Shown piece after piece: positions 28,780-36,745 of a stretch of DNA of 64,000 bases. Position 1 is the stretch's first letter, and each line of letters starts with the position of its first letter. Under the pieces are notes generated by a model. That model ran no database searches. It was not told where the DNA came from and was given only the letters and a program-made list of their open reading frames with translations. The DNA lies in contig JAFTFT010000005.1 in NCBI GenBank assembly GCA_017458335.1, positions 268,058 through 332,057 on the forward strand, in the 5' to 3' direction. Both the position numbers and the translations under genes were made by a program. The stretch comes from Oscillospiraceae bacterium. Its GTDB lineage: Bacteria; Bacillota; Clostridia; Oscillospirales; Oscillospiraceae.

Positions 28780-28804
28780 GAATTGCGCGTTTCGCGCAAA
28801 ATGG
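28780..28804. promoter_or_regulatory. Operator-like palindrome between DeoR gene and TIM-barrel operon
   Basis: TTGCGCG TTT CGCGCAA is a perfect palindrome at 28783-28799 inside a longer AT-flanked site. A half-site TTGCGCGTTTT recurs at 28887-28898. A related palindrome lies at 33301-33324, before another gene pair. Confidence 0.65.
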
Positions 28805-28946
28805 AAACCGATTAGGCCGAAATATAACCATATGTCATGACAAAAATGCGCAAAAATAATACTAAACACACTTTTTTCACTGTACAAATTGCGCGTTTTG
28901 GTATAAAATCATGCGTGTTTGAACTTGTAAAAGGGAAGTGAGCGCC

Positions 28947-29702
28947 ATGAAAACAGCCCGCCGGGAACAGAGAATCATCGGCCTGCTTGAGAGCCGGGGG
29001 GAGATATCGGTCGGCGAACTCAGCGAGATTCTGGATATCTCCGTCTCGACGCTGCGCAAGCAGCTTGCGGTGATGCAGCAGAACGGACTTCTGATCCGCA
29101 CCTACGGCGGGGTCATGTCCGTCAACCGGGTACCGGACGAGAGTTTCGAGAGCAAGCTCCGCAAGAACGTGGCGGAAAAGCGCAAGATCGCGGAACGGGC
29201 CAGAGCCCTGGTGCCGAACGGCGCATCCATCGCGCTGGGCAGCGGGACCACGGTCTATGATCTCTGCAACCTCCTGGACGACCTGGACAGAGGGGTGATC
29301 TATTCCAACTCCATGCAGGCCTCGGACTATCTCGCCCGGGTCAACAGCCTGGAAGTTCACATCTGCAGCGGCATCGTCCGGAGCCTGACCGGCTCCATCA
29401 TCGGAAACGAGGTTGCCGAATACTTCCGGGGTCTGAAGCAGGTGGACTACGCCTTTATCGGCTGTGATGCGATCAACGCCGGCGGCGATGTGATGAGCGA
29501 CAACGTCTCTGTCGCAACGGCGGAGCAGAACATTCTCTTCAGCGCGAAGCACCGTTATATCCTTTGTGACTCCTCCAAAATCGGCCAGTCGGCGGTGGCG
29601 CACATCACGAACCTGAAAAACTGTGACGGTCTGATCACCGGCTACACCGGGAGCGAGATTACGGAGCGGTACAAAACGCTGACGGAAGTCCTCTACGTCT
29701 GA
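28947..29702 (+). CDS. DeoR-family transcriptional regulator
   Basis: A 251-residue DeoR/GlpR repressor. The winged helix is RREQRIIGLLESRGEISVGELSEILDISVSTLRKQL, followed by LLIRTYGGVM, then the sugar-phosphate sensing domain (ALGSGTTVYDLCNLL, FIGCDAINAGGDVMSDN, ILCDSSKIGQSA). GGGAAG lies 9 bases before the ATG at 28947; a GTG at 28938 is too close. It is divergent from the TIM-barrel/dehydrogenase operon and its end overlaps the convergent 29693 gene by 10 bases. Effectors of this family are usually phosphorylated sugars or polyols. Confidence 0.92.
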   Translation: MKTARREQRIIGLLESRGEISVGELSEILDISVSTLRKQLAVMQQNGLLIRTYGGVMSVNRVPDESFESKLRKNVAEKRKIAERARALVPNGASIALGSGTTVYDLCNLLDDLDRGVIYSNSMQASDYLARVNSLEVHICSGIVRSLTGSIIGNEVAEYFRGLKQVDYAFIGCDAINAGGDVMSDNVSVATAEQNILFSAKHRYILCDSSKIGQSAVAHITNLKNCDGLITGYTGSEITERYKTLTEVLYV

Positions 29703-30070
29703 CCCGGTCCCAGGGCCTCCAGAAGAACCTCATATTCCCGCGCCTCCCCCTCCGAGAGATCGGAGGGGTTTATGTTTCGCAGAAGCTCACCTGCGGCCGC
29801 TTCTTCTCCGTGCTCATATAGCACACCTGCCCGGATGAAGCGCAATGATTCGGGCTTATACTTTTCCATCCAGGCCCGGGAGAGGATCAGGCGTTCCGCC
29901 GCCTCGAAGCGCCCCGAAGCCGCGAGCCGCTGGGCGGGGACGCCGGAGAGCAGCAGCGCCAGCAGCAGCAGCGTGACCCCCGCGACGATCCGCCACCAGG
30001 ACATTTTCCCGAGCGGCCGCCAGGTCCGCTGTGCGCGGATCTGCCGGTAGACAGCGGTTCGGTTGTTCAT
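29693..30070 (-). CDS. Small membrane-anchored TPR-like protein in TRAP operon 3
   Basis: A 125-residue protein with an N-terminal basic stretch, one membrane helix at about 27-43 (VAGVTLLLLALLLSGV) and a helical, TPR-like alanine/glutamate-rich C-terminal part (GRFEAAERLILSRA). Its ATG follows the dctM stop by only three bases, so it is translated with the transporter. Systems 1 and 2 have no equivalent. Function is not recognised; a helper role in TRAP assembly would be speculation. Confidence 0.6.
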   Translation of the reverse strand: MNNRTAVYRQIRAQRTWRPLGKMSWWRIVAGVTLLLLALLLSGVPAQRLAASGRFEAAERLILSRAWMEKYKPESLRFIRAGVLYEHGEEAAAGELLRNINPSDLSEGEAREYEVLLEALGPGQT

Positions 30071-30073
30071 GGC

Positions 30074-31363
30074 TCACATGGGTCCGAGGAGCAGGTCGGG
30101 CAGCCAGGTGCAGAAGCCGGGGATGAAGGTGACCATCAGGATCACGATCAGGTCGACCAGGATCATGACCATCATCCACGGGATCAGCTTGGTGACGCCG
30201 GTCTTGACAACCGTGACCGTCACGAAGAGGTAGGAGCCCACCGGCGGGGTCAGACCGCCGACGATGGTGCAAAGCGTAAAGAACAGGCCGAACTGGACCA
30301 TGTTCATTCCAAGCTTCTGAAGCAGGGGATAAACCAGCGGCAGAACCACGGGCATGACGGCCACCGGCTCCATGAAACAGCCGATCAGCAGCACAAACGC
30401 CCCGACGAGGAGCATGATCACGGTGGCGTTGCCGGAAGACACGCTCATCAGCCACTCCTGAAAGATCTTGCCGAAGCCCTCGACGGTGAAGATGTAGGCA
30501 AACATCGTGGAAGCGGCATAGAGGGAGAGAATCTGGCCGGTTCCCTGCGCGGCCGAGAAGAGAACGTCCCGGATCTTCTTCAGGCTCAGGTCCTTGTAGA
30601 AAACCAGCCCGACGATCAGGCCGTAGACGCAGGCGACGGCGCCCGCCTCGGTGGGGGTGCAGAACCCGGCGGTGATGCCCACGATGATGATCAGCGGCAT
30701 CAGCAGGGCCCAGAAGCATTCGTACAGGGCACGGAGGACCTTCTTGATCTCGAACTTCCCGCCGTAGTCGATGTTGTGCTTCTTGGCATAGAAGTGGCAG
30801 ATGATCATCAGGATGATGCCGATGACAAAGCCCGGGGTATAGCCCGCCAGGAACATCCGCGTGATGGACAGCCCCGTGATGGCGGCGAACATGATCATGA
30901 CATTGCCCGGCGGAATGATCGGCGCGGTGGAGGCGGCACCGGCGATCATGGCGCCGGTGAATTCTTTCTTATACCCGATTTTCTCCATATCCGGCGCGGT
31001 GATGGAACCGATGGCTGCCACGGCCGCCGTACCGGAGCCGGAGACCGCGCCGAAGACCATGTTGGCGGCGACGCAGACGATGCCGACACCGCCGCGCAGC
31101 CAGCTGAACAGCGCCGAGCAGAACTGGATGATGCGCTTGGAGAGGCCGCCCTGGTTCATGATCGCGCCGGAGATCATGAAGAAGGGGATCGCCATCAGGG
31201 TAAAGGAGTTGATGCCGCTGATGAAGCCGCGGCAGTTCATGTACATCGGCAGGCTGCCGTTGCCGAGCAGCACGGCAAGGAAACCCGCGCCGAGGAGGGA
31301 AAAGGTGATGGGCACGCCGAGGAACATCAGGGCGAGCAGCGAGATACAGGCGATAATCAGCAT
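30074..31363 (-). CDS. dctM: TRAP transporter large permease (system 3)
   Basis: A 429-residue DctM subunit with about 12 membrane segments. Motifs include MAIPFFMISGAIMNQGGLSKR near 57, VFGAVSGSGTAAVAAIG near 104-120 in place of the GGCSGSANA form of systems 1 and 2, and VGGLTPPVGSYLFV near 372. It begins directly after the dctQ stop (TAAATG). Sequence differences place it in a different DctM subgroup, so its substrate may differ. Confidence 0.95.
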   Translation of the reverse strand: MLIIACISLLALMFLGVPITFSLLGAGFLAVLLGNGSLPMYMNCRGFISGINSFTLMAIPFFMISGAIMNQGGLSKRIIQFCSALFSWLRGGVGIVCVAANMVFGAVSGSGTAAVAAIGSITAPDMEKIGYKKEFTGAMIAGAASTAPIIPPGNVMIMFAAITGLSITRMFLAGYTPGFVIGIILMIICHFYAKKHNIDYGGKFEIKKVLRALYECFWALLMPLIIIVGITAGFCTPTEAGAVACVYGLIVGLVFYKDLSLKKIRDVLFSAAQGTGQILSLYAASTMFAYIFTVEGFGKIFQEWLMSVSSGNATVIMLLVGAFVLLIGCFMEPVAVMPVVLPLVYPLLQKLGMNMVQFGLFFTLCTIVGGLTPPVGSYLFVTVTVVKTGVTKLIPWMMVMILVDLIVILMVTFIPGFCTWLPDLLLGPM

Positions 31364-31933
31364 TTACGCGTCCACCTTCCCTTCTTCCAGTTCTTTTTCG
31401 TGTTCGTTGATCTGTTCATATTCGCTTTTTTCCTCGGTGCCGTTCCACAGGGCGACGACCCTGCCCGGCGTGATGCGCAGATAGCCCAGCACCATGGCGA
31501 TGGAGCCCACCACATAGGCGTCATACAGCACCCACTGGGGCCATTTGGTGCCGGTGAGCTTCATCGGCGCATAGATTTTGACCATCTGAAACGCGGCGGG
31601 AAGCAGCAGCAGCAGGAAGGCGCAGGCGAGGCCTCGGGTGAGGGCGTAGAGGACGGCCTTGACCTTTGGGTTTTTCACCAGCTCCTGCAGCAGGTCCAGG
31701 GTGACGTGGTCGTCCGCCCGAGCCGTCAGCGAGGCGCCGACGCAGGTGACCCAGACGGCGCAGAGGATGACGATCTCCTCCGCCGCGCGGAAGGAGTGGT
31801 GGAAGGCATAGCGTCCGACGGTGTTGACAAAGCAGACCGCGATCATGGCCGCCAGCAGCAACGCGCAGAAGTACTTGGTGATCAGCTCCACCGCATCGTC
31901 GATCCTGCGGTAAACCTCTAATACTTTTTTCAT
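31364..31933 (-). CDS. dctQ: TRAP transporter small permease (system 3)
   Basis: A 189-residue DctQ subunit with four membrane helices; the family motif is RYAFHHSFRAAEEIVILCAVWVTC-like near 40. Residues 160-189 form an acidic, lysine-rich tail. It lies between dctP, 133 bases upstream, and dctM, which begins on the next base. The gap before it contains a hairpin. Confidence 0.9.
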   Translation of the reverse strand: MKKVLEVYRRIDDAVELITKYFCALLLAAMIAVCFVNTVGRYAFHHSFRAAEEIVILCAVWVTCVGASLTARADDHVTLDLLQELVKNPKVKAVLYALTRGLACAFLLLLLPAAFQMVKIYAPMKLTGTKWPQWVLYDAYVVGSIAMVLGYLRITPGRVVALWNGTEEKSEYEQINEHEKELEEGKVDA

Positions 31934-32001
31934 AACTCGCTCTCTTTCTGCTTCGATTCTGTGATGCGTTCAACAGAAACGGGACAGGGCGGCGCCATGA
32001 A

Positions 32002-32034
32002 TTTCCGGAGAGCCCGGAAAGGGGCTCTCCGGAA
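32002..32034 (-). repeat. Hairpin between dctP and dctQ (system 3)
   Basis: TTTCCGGAGAGCCC and GGGCTCTCCGGAAA flank a short loop, 32 bases after the dctP stop. It matches the position of the hairpins in systems 1 and 2. Confidence 0.8.
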
Positions 32035-32066
32035 AAGGGACGCCGGATTGATTTCAGACGGAAGCC

Positions 32067-33113
32067 TTACTTGGTGTTGTTCGCGACGTAGTCAAGCGCC
32101 TCGGCGAAGACGTCTTCAACGCCCCATTCGGCGATCTTGCCGTCACGGTACGGGGCATCGGCGGACTTGAAGCCCTCGAAGGCTTCTGCGCTCGGGGTGA
32201 TGACCTCGACGCCGGCGGCCTTGATGTCGTCCAGCAGCGCGGCGTTCACGGTCTCGCGGTCATAGCACTGCTCCACGCACTTCTCCTTGAACACGCTGAT
32301 GAGGATCTCCTGCAGGTCGGCGGGCAGCTTCTCGAGGTTTGCCTTGTTGATCATCAGGAGGTTCAGCGAGGCGATGTGATAGGTCTCGGTGTACCAGTGG
32401 AAGCCCTCCTGCTGGCCGCGGGCAAGGATGGAGGCCGGGTCGGACTCAAAGCCCTCGATGGTCCCGTTGGCAAGGCCGGTGATGACCTGGGAGGAGCTCA
32501 TCGCCGTGGGGGCGCAGCCCCAGCCTTCGACGGTGGACATGTAGACCTCGGACTGCGGCACACGGATGCGCAGGCCCTTGCAGTCATCCACGGTATTGAC
32601 CGGGAACTTCTCCGCGGTGCAGAGGCAGCGGATGCCCTGGCTCATGGCGCCCAGGCAGTACAGGCCGATGCCGGCCTCTTCCAGCTGCTTGTTGGTCAGG
32701 TCGGGAAGAATCTCACCCAGGGCGTTCATCTGGGGATAGTTGTCCACAACATACGGAAGCTCGGACCAGCCAATGGCGTCGATGCTGCCGACCGTGCCCC
32801 AGACGGAGGGGCCGGAGAGGCTCATGTCGACGGTGCCCGCGAAGACCTGCGGGATCAGCTCTTCCTCGCTGCCCATGACACCGGCCGGAACGCAGTCGAT
32901 CTTCAGGCGGCCGCCGGACTTCTCTTCCACTTCGGCGATGGCCTTGTTGATCCACAGGGACTCATGGCCGCCGGAAGCCTCATCCGCGAAGATGTGATAG
33001 AAGTTCAGGGTGTAGACGTCATCCTTTTCCGAGATCGCATAGGATGGGGCGGCCAGAGCCACGAGCAGAACCAGCGCGATGGCGAAGGCCAGAAGTTTTT
33101 TCATGCTTTTCAT
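32067..33113 (-). CDS. dctP: TRAP transporter solute-binding protein (system 3)
   Basis: A 348-residue DctP receptor with signal peptide MKSMKKLLAFAIALVLLVAL and likely cleavage near SYA/IS. AAGGAGG lies six bases before the ATG at 33113. Family features are LNFYHIFADEASGGHE at the mature start, GLRIRVPQSEVY with the binding arginine near 180, and GTIEGFESDPAS. It heads a dctP-dctQ-dctM-TPR-like operon divergent from a glycerol-1-phosphate dehydrogenase gene and shares a regulatory region with it. Confidence 0.93.
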   Translation of the reverse strand: MKSMKKLLAFAIALVLLVALAAPSYAISEKDDVYTLNFYHIFADEASGGHESLWINKAIAEVEEKSGGRLKIDCVPAGVMGSEEELIPQVFAGTVDMSLSGPSVWGTVGSIDAIGWSELPYVVDNYPQMNALGEILPDLTNKQLEEAGIGLYCLGAMSQGIRCLCTAEKFPVNTVDDCKGLRIRVPQSEVYMSTVEGWGCAPTAMSSSQVITGLANGTIEGFESDPASILARGQQEGFHWYTETYHIASLNLLMINKANLEKLPADLQEILISVFKEKCVEQCYDRETVNAALLDDIKAAGVEVITPSAEAFEGFKSADAPYRDGKIAEWGVEDVFAEALDYVANNTK

Positions 33114-33543
33114 TGGGATCCTCCTTAAAGTATGATTTGCGTGTTTTTTTGCTCCGCCTGCCGATGGAGTTCATCGGGGAAAAGGAACGAAGCCTCGGCA
33201 AGTTGAACAAATAACAGCTAAAATAATTCTATATTTCAAGGGGGTTACTGTCAATATAACCAAAAAACGAGAAAAAGACCAGAAAGTTCGTCTGAAACCG
33301 AAAATGCGCGAAACACGCGTTTTCAGGAAAGAAAGCGACCTTTGTTTTATGCAGTTTCCCTAAAAAACATACAGAAAATTTGAGTTTTTATCCTCATGCG
33401 AGAATTTTTGAAGAATGATGAAAGTTCTGCATGGATTCTTTTCTGTTGACATTTTGGTGAAGTTGAAGTATCTTTTCTACAGATATTCCGCTTTTTCACA
33501 TATAGACCTGTCTAAAAGTCACAAAAAGGAGAAAGTTTGCCCT
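33114..33543. other. Divergent regulatory region with operator-like palindrome
   Basis: The 430-base AT-rich gap between divergent dctP3 and the dehydrogenase gene holds no credible gene. AAAATGCGCGAAA and CACGCGTTTT (33301-33324) form an imperfect palindrome that resembles the DeoR-side site at 28783. Confidence 0.6.
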
Positions 33544-34782
33544 ATGATTATGAACTGCGCACAGTACACCGGCCCCTGCCGCTGCGGCCGGACCCACACC
33601 CTGGAGACGAAGAAGGTCGTCGTCGACTACGGCGCCCTGGACCATTTTGAGGAGTATATGGAAGAGCTCGGCCTCACCGGCCGGCGGGCGGTGGTCTATG
33701 ATACCGTCATCTACAAGCTGACCGAAGGCAAGCACGTCAAGGCCGACCAGGAGATCGTCCTCGAGTCCAAGGGCCTCTTCTCCGAAAAGGGCCTGATTGA
33801 GAACATGATGAAGCAGCTCGACCACCCCGATGTGATCGTGGCCTTCGGCGCCGGCACCATCATGGACTTCGGCCGCTACCCCGCCTACCAGTTGGGGATT
33901 CCCTTCGTCGCGGTCCCGACGCTCGCCAGCTCTGACGGCTTTACGGCGAACATCTGCTCCATCGTCATCGACGGCCAGAAGAAGTCCATTCCCATGAAGG
34001 CACCGGAACTGGTGGTTGCCGACCTCGACATCATCAAGGGCGCCCCTGCCCGTCTGGTGGCCAGCGGCATCAACGACATCCTGGCCAAGTACATCTCCCT
34101 GGTCGACTGGCGCATCGCGAAGATCGTGGACGGCGAGTACTACTGCCCCATGGTCGCGGACCTGGCCGAGCACGCGCTGAAGCTGATGCAGGACGCGGCC
34201 GACAAGTACGCCGCCACCGGCGTTGCCGACCACGAGGCCATGACCATGGCCCAGATGGAGAGCGGCCTTACGATGCAGCTGCTGGATCACTCCCGCGCCG
34301 CCTCCGGGGCGGAGCATCTGATGGCCCACCTGGTGGAGATGAAGCCGCCGCGCTTTGAGAAGGCCGAGGGCATCCACGGCGAGTGCGTGGGCGTCGGCAC
34401 CTTCCGCTGCTGCCAGCTCTACCACGAGCTGGCGGAGAAGACCCCGAAGGCCAAACCCTTCGAGCCGCTCACCCGCGACTGGGTGCTGGAGAAGTTCGGC
34501 GAGCGCCTCTGCGACGGCATCATGAAGGAGAACGAGAACGACGTCCTCGGCACCTTTGATCCGCAGAACATCGTCGACCACTGGGATGAGATTAAGGAGC
34601 TGATCGCGACGATCCCGCCGGTGGAGAAGATGGAGAAGCTCTACAAGGACTGCGGCTGCAAGTACCTGCCGGAGCACATCGGCATCGACCCGTCCCTGAA
34701 GGACGAGATGCTGCCCATCTCCGCCGCCATCCGCAACCGTCTGACCCTGGTGCGCATGCTGCGCGTGCTGGATTTTGAATAA
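33544..34782 (+). CDS. egsA: Glycerol-1-phosphate dehydrogenase family protein
   Basis: A 412-residue NAD(P)-dependent dehydrogenase of the AraM/EgsA group, which interconverts dihydroxyacetone phosphate and glycerol-1-phosphate. Nucleotide-binding FGAGTIMDFGRY and PTLASSDGFTANIC are present; likely metal ligands are D in GINDILAKY, H in SGAEHLMAH and H in IHGECVGVG. The ATG at 33544 is 12 bases after AAGGAG, a somewhat long spacing; the frame extends further upstream without a site. The last 30 residues form a GlpA-like helical end. Divergence from TRAP system 3 suggests a joint catabolic role rather than lipid synthesis (inference). Confidence 0.88.
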   Translation: MIMNCAQYTGPCRCGRTHTLETKKVVVDYGALDHFEEYMEELGLTGRRAVVYDTVIYKLTEGKHVKADQEIVLESKGLFSEKGLIENMMKQLDHPDVIVAFGAGTIMDFGRYPAYQLGIPFVAVPTLASSDGFTANICSIVIDGQKKSIPMKAPELVVADLDIIKGAPARLVASGINDILAKYISLVDWRIAKIVDGEYYCPMVADLAEHALKLMQDAADKYAATGVADHEAMTMAQMESGLTMQLLDHSRAASGAEHLMAHLVEMKPPRFEKAEGIHGECVGVGTFRCCQLYHELAEKTPKAKPFEPLTRDWVLEKFGERLCDGIMKENENDVLGTFDPQNIVDHWDEIKELIATIPPVEKMEKLYKDCGCKYLPEHIGIDPSLKDEMLPISAAIRNRLTLVRMLRVLDFE

Positions 34783-34884
34783 GCCGGCCCGGCCGTTCCG
34801 GCCCGGGCTTCGGCCGGGCGCCGGATCAAACGCTGAACCAATCATCAAAAGTATAATCAAAATATAATCAATCGAACCGAATAT

Positions 34885-34911
34885 GCTTCCCCCGCTGACC
34901 GCGGGGGAATG
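34885..34911. repeat. GC-rich palindrome before the MgtC-like gene
   Basis: TTCCCCCGC and GCGGGGGAA flank a TGACC loop, 20-odd bases before the ribosome site. A second less regular CCCGGGCTTCGGCCGGG hairpin lies at about 34802-34818. Confidence 0.7.
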
Positions 34912-34937
34912 CGTTTTCCCGGGAAAGGGGAATGAAT

Positions 34938-35690
34938 ATGCATCTGCCCGACGCACTGACGATCCGGGACATGTTTCTTGGAAATCTCGATCTGCAGCAG
35001 AATATCGACTTCTGCCTGCGGCTTCTGCTCGCCTGTATCTGCGGCGCCTCCATCGGCGTCGAGCGCAGCAAGCACTTCAAGGAAGCCGGCGTGCGCACGC
35101 ACGTGATTGTCTGCATGGGCGCGGCCCTCGCGATGATCGTGTCGAAATACGGCTTTGTGGACCTGACGCTTACCGACGGCACGCCGTTTCCCGGCACGCG
35201 CGGCGCGGACCCCGCCCGTGTGGCGGCCCAGGTGGTCAGCGGCATCAGCTTTCTGGGCGCCGGCGTCATCTTCAAGCGCGAGGGTCTGGTCCGGGGGCTC
35301 ACGACGGCGGCGGGCATCTGGGTCACGGCGGCCATCGGTCTCGCGGTCGGCTCGGGCATGCTGGTGATCGGTCTCTTTGCCGCGCTGGTGGTCTGCATCC
35401 TGCAGATCCTGATGCACAAGTTTATCTTCGGACCGGACGCCTATGCCACGAACCAGCTCCACTTCACCGTGAAGAACGGCTATGAGTTCAACCACGCTCT
35501 GACCAAACAGCTCGAGGAGTGGGACGGCACCGTGCTCGAGAGCGCCTTCTCCCGCAACCAGGAGGACGGCACCACGGACTATGACCTGACGGTCCGCCGC
35601 CGGAAGGAGATCAGCTATTCCGAGATGAAGGAGTTCATCGCCAAGCACGAGGAGATCATTTCCGCCACCAACAGCTCGGCCAAGAAGTAA
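34938..35690 (+). CDS. MgtC/SapB-family membrane protein
   Basis: A roughly 250-residue MgtC/SapB protein. The N-terminal half has four to five membrane helices with the family core CGASIGVERSKHFKEAGVRTH near 35-55 and GISFLGAGVIFKR near 105-117. The C-terminal 80 residues form a soluble ACT-like domain. AAAGGGG lies seven bases before the ATG at 34938; ATG at 34932 is too close. Members are linked to magnesium limitation or membrane potential, but biochemical function is uncertain. It appears monocistronic, ending in a terminator. Confidence 0.88.
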   Translation: MHLPDALTIRDMFLGNLDLQQNIDFCLRLLLACICGASIGVERSKHFKEAGVRTHVIVCMGAALAMIVSKYGFVDLTLTDGTPFPGTRGADPARVAAQVVSGISFLGAGVIFKREGLVRGLTTAAGIWVTAAIGLAVGSGMLVIGLFAALVVCILQILMHKFIFGPDAYATNQLHFTVKNGYEFNHALTKQLEEWDGTVLESAFSRNQEDGTTDYDLTVRRRKEISYSEMKEFIAKHEEIISATNSSAKK

Positions 35691-35706
35691 GCCTGGCCCG
35701 CGTCAG

Positions 35707-35751
35707 AAGAGCGAAACTTCCCGAAACGGGACGGTTTCGCTCTTTTCTTTC
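35707..35751 (+). terminator. Terminator after the MgtC-like gene
   Basis: AAGAGCGAAAC and GTTTCGCTCTT flank an unpaired 16-base region, followed by TTCTTT. Confidence 0.88.
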
Positions 35752-35824
35752 GGGAAAGACTGTGGTAGAATAGCCGGCGGAACACGGACGACAGCAATGT
35801 AAGGAACATCGGAGGGAACAGCTT

Positions 35825-36745
35825 ATGCAGGACATGCTGGAATTTTTACGCAGCGAGGGCATCGATGAACGCCTGATCGGGGAGATCGAGTCCTTCCGCC
35901 GGGAACACCCCGCGACGGGGGATGAGCGCCGCATCCCGAAGCCCCACTTTTTCTATTACGGGAAGGAGATCTGGCTCAAGGCCCTGACCGCGCTGCTGGC
36001 GGGGGAGAACCTTCTTCTCGTCGGGCCGAAGGCGACGGGGAAAAACGTCCTGGCCGAGAACCTCTCCGCGGTGTTCGCGCGGCCTCAGTGGGACGTCTCC
36101 TTCTACCTGAACACGGACGCGGCCTCCCTCATCGGCACCGACACCTTCCGCGGCGGCGAGGTCGTCCTGCGCGAGGGCCCCATCACCCAGTGTGCCAAAG
36201 CGGGCGGTTTCGGCGTCCTGGACGAGATCAACATGGCGAAGAACGAGTCGCTTGCGGTGCTGCACGCGACGCTGGACTTCCGGCGGATTATCGACGTACC
36301 GGGCTACGACCGCATCAGTCTGCAGCCCGCGACCCGCTTCATCGCCACGATGAACTACGGCTACGCCGGCACCCGCGAGCTGAACGAGGCCCTGGCCTCC
36401 CGCTTCATGGTGATCCAGATGCCCGTCATCACCGTGGAGAACCTGAAGAAGCTTCTCCTCAATCAGCATCCGACCCTGCAGGAGAAGTACGCCGACCAGC
36501 TGGCCCAGCTCTTCGGCGAGATCCGGGCCAAGTGCGAAAGCGCCGAGATCTCCACCAAGGCCCTGGACCTGCGCGGCCTGCTCGCGGCGGTGTCTCTGGT
36601 GGAAAACGGCCTCTGCCTCGGCGACGCCCTGGAGCTCGGGATTGTGAACAAGAGCTTTGACGACTTTGAGCGCCAGCTGGTCAATGACATCATCTCCGCC
36701 CGCATCGACGGGAGCGCGGGCCGAGGGGAAGTCTTCCTCTCATGA
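35825..36745 (+). CDS. MoxR-type AAA+ ATPase
   Basis: A 306-residue AAA ATPase of the MoxR/CbbQ/NorQ group. Walker A is VGPKATGKN near 67-75, Walker B is FGVLDEINMA near 137-146, sensor 1 is FIATMNYGY, and the arginine-finger region NEALASRF follows. Such ATPases work with a VWA partner to remodel or load metals into other proteins. Its stop overlaps the start of the VWA gene by four bases (ATGA), so the two are a functional pair. The client protein is not evident. Confidence 0.9.
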   Translation: MQDMLEFLRSEGIDERLIGEIESFRREHPATGDERRIPKPHFFYYGKEIWLKALTALLAGENLLLVGPKATGKNVLAENLSAVFARPQWDVSFYLNTDAASLIGTDTFRGGEVVLREGPITQCAKAGGFGVLDEINMAKNESLAVLHATLDFRRIIDVPGYDRISLQPATRFIATMNYGYAGTRELNEALASRFMVIQMPVITVENLKKLLLNQHPTLQEKYADQLAQLFGEIRAKCESAEISTKALDLRGLLAAVSLVENGLCLGDALELGIVNKSFDDFERQLVNDIISARIDGSAGRGEVFLS

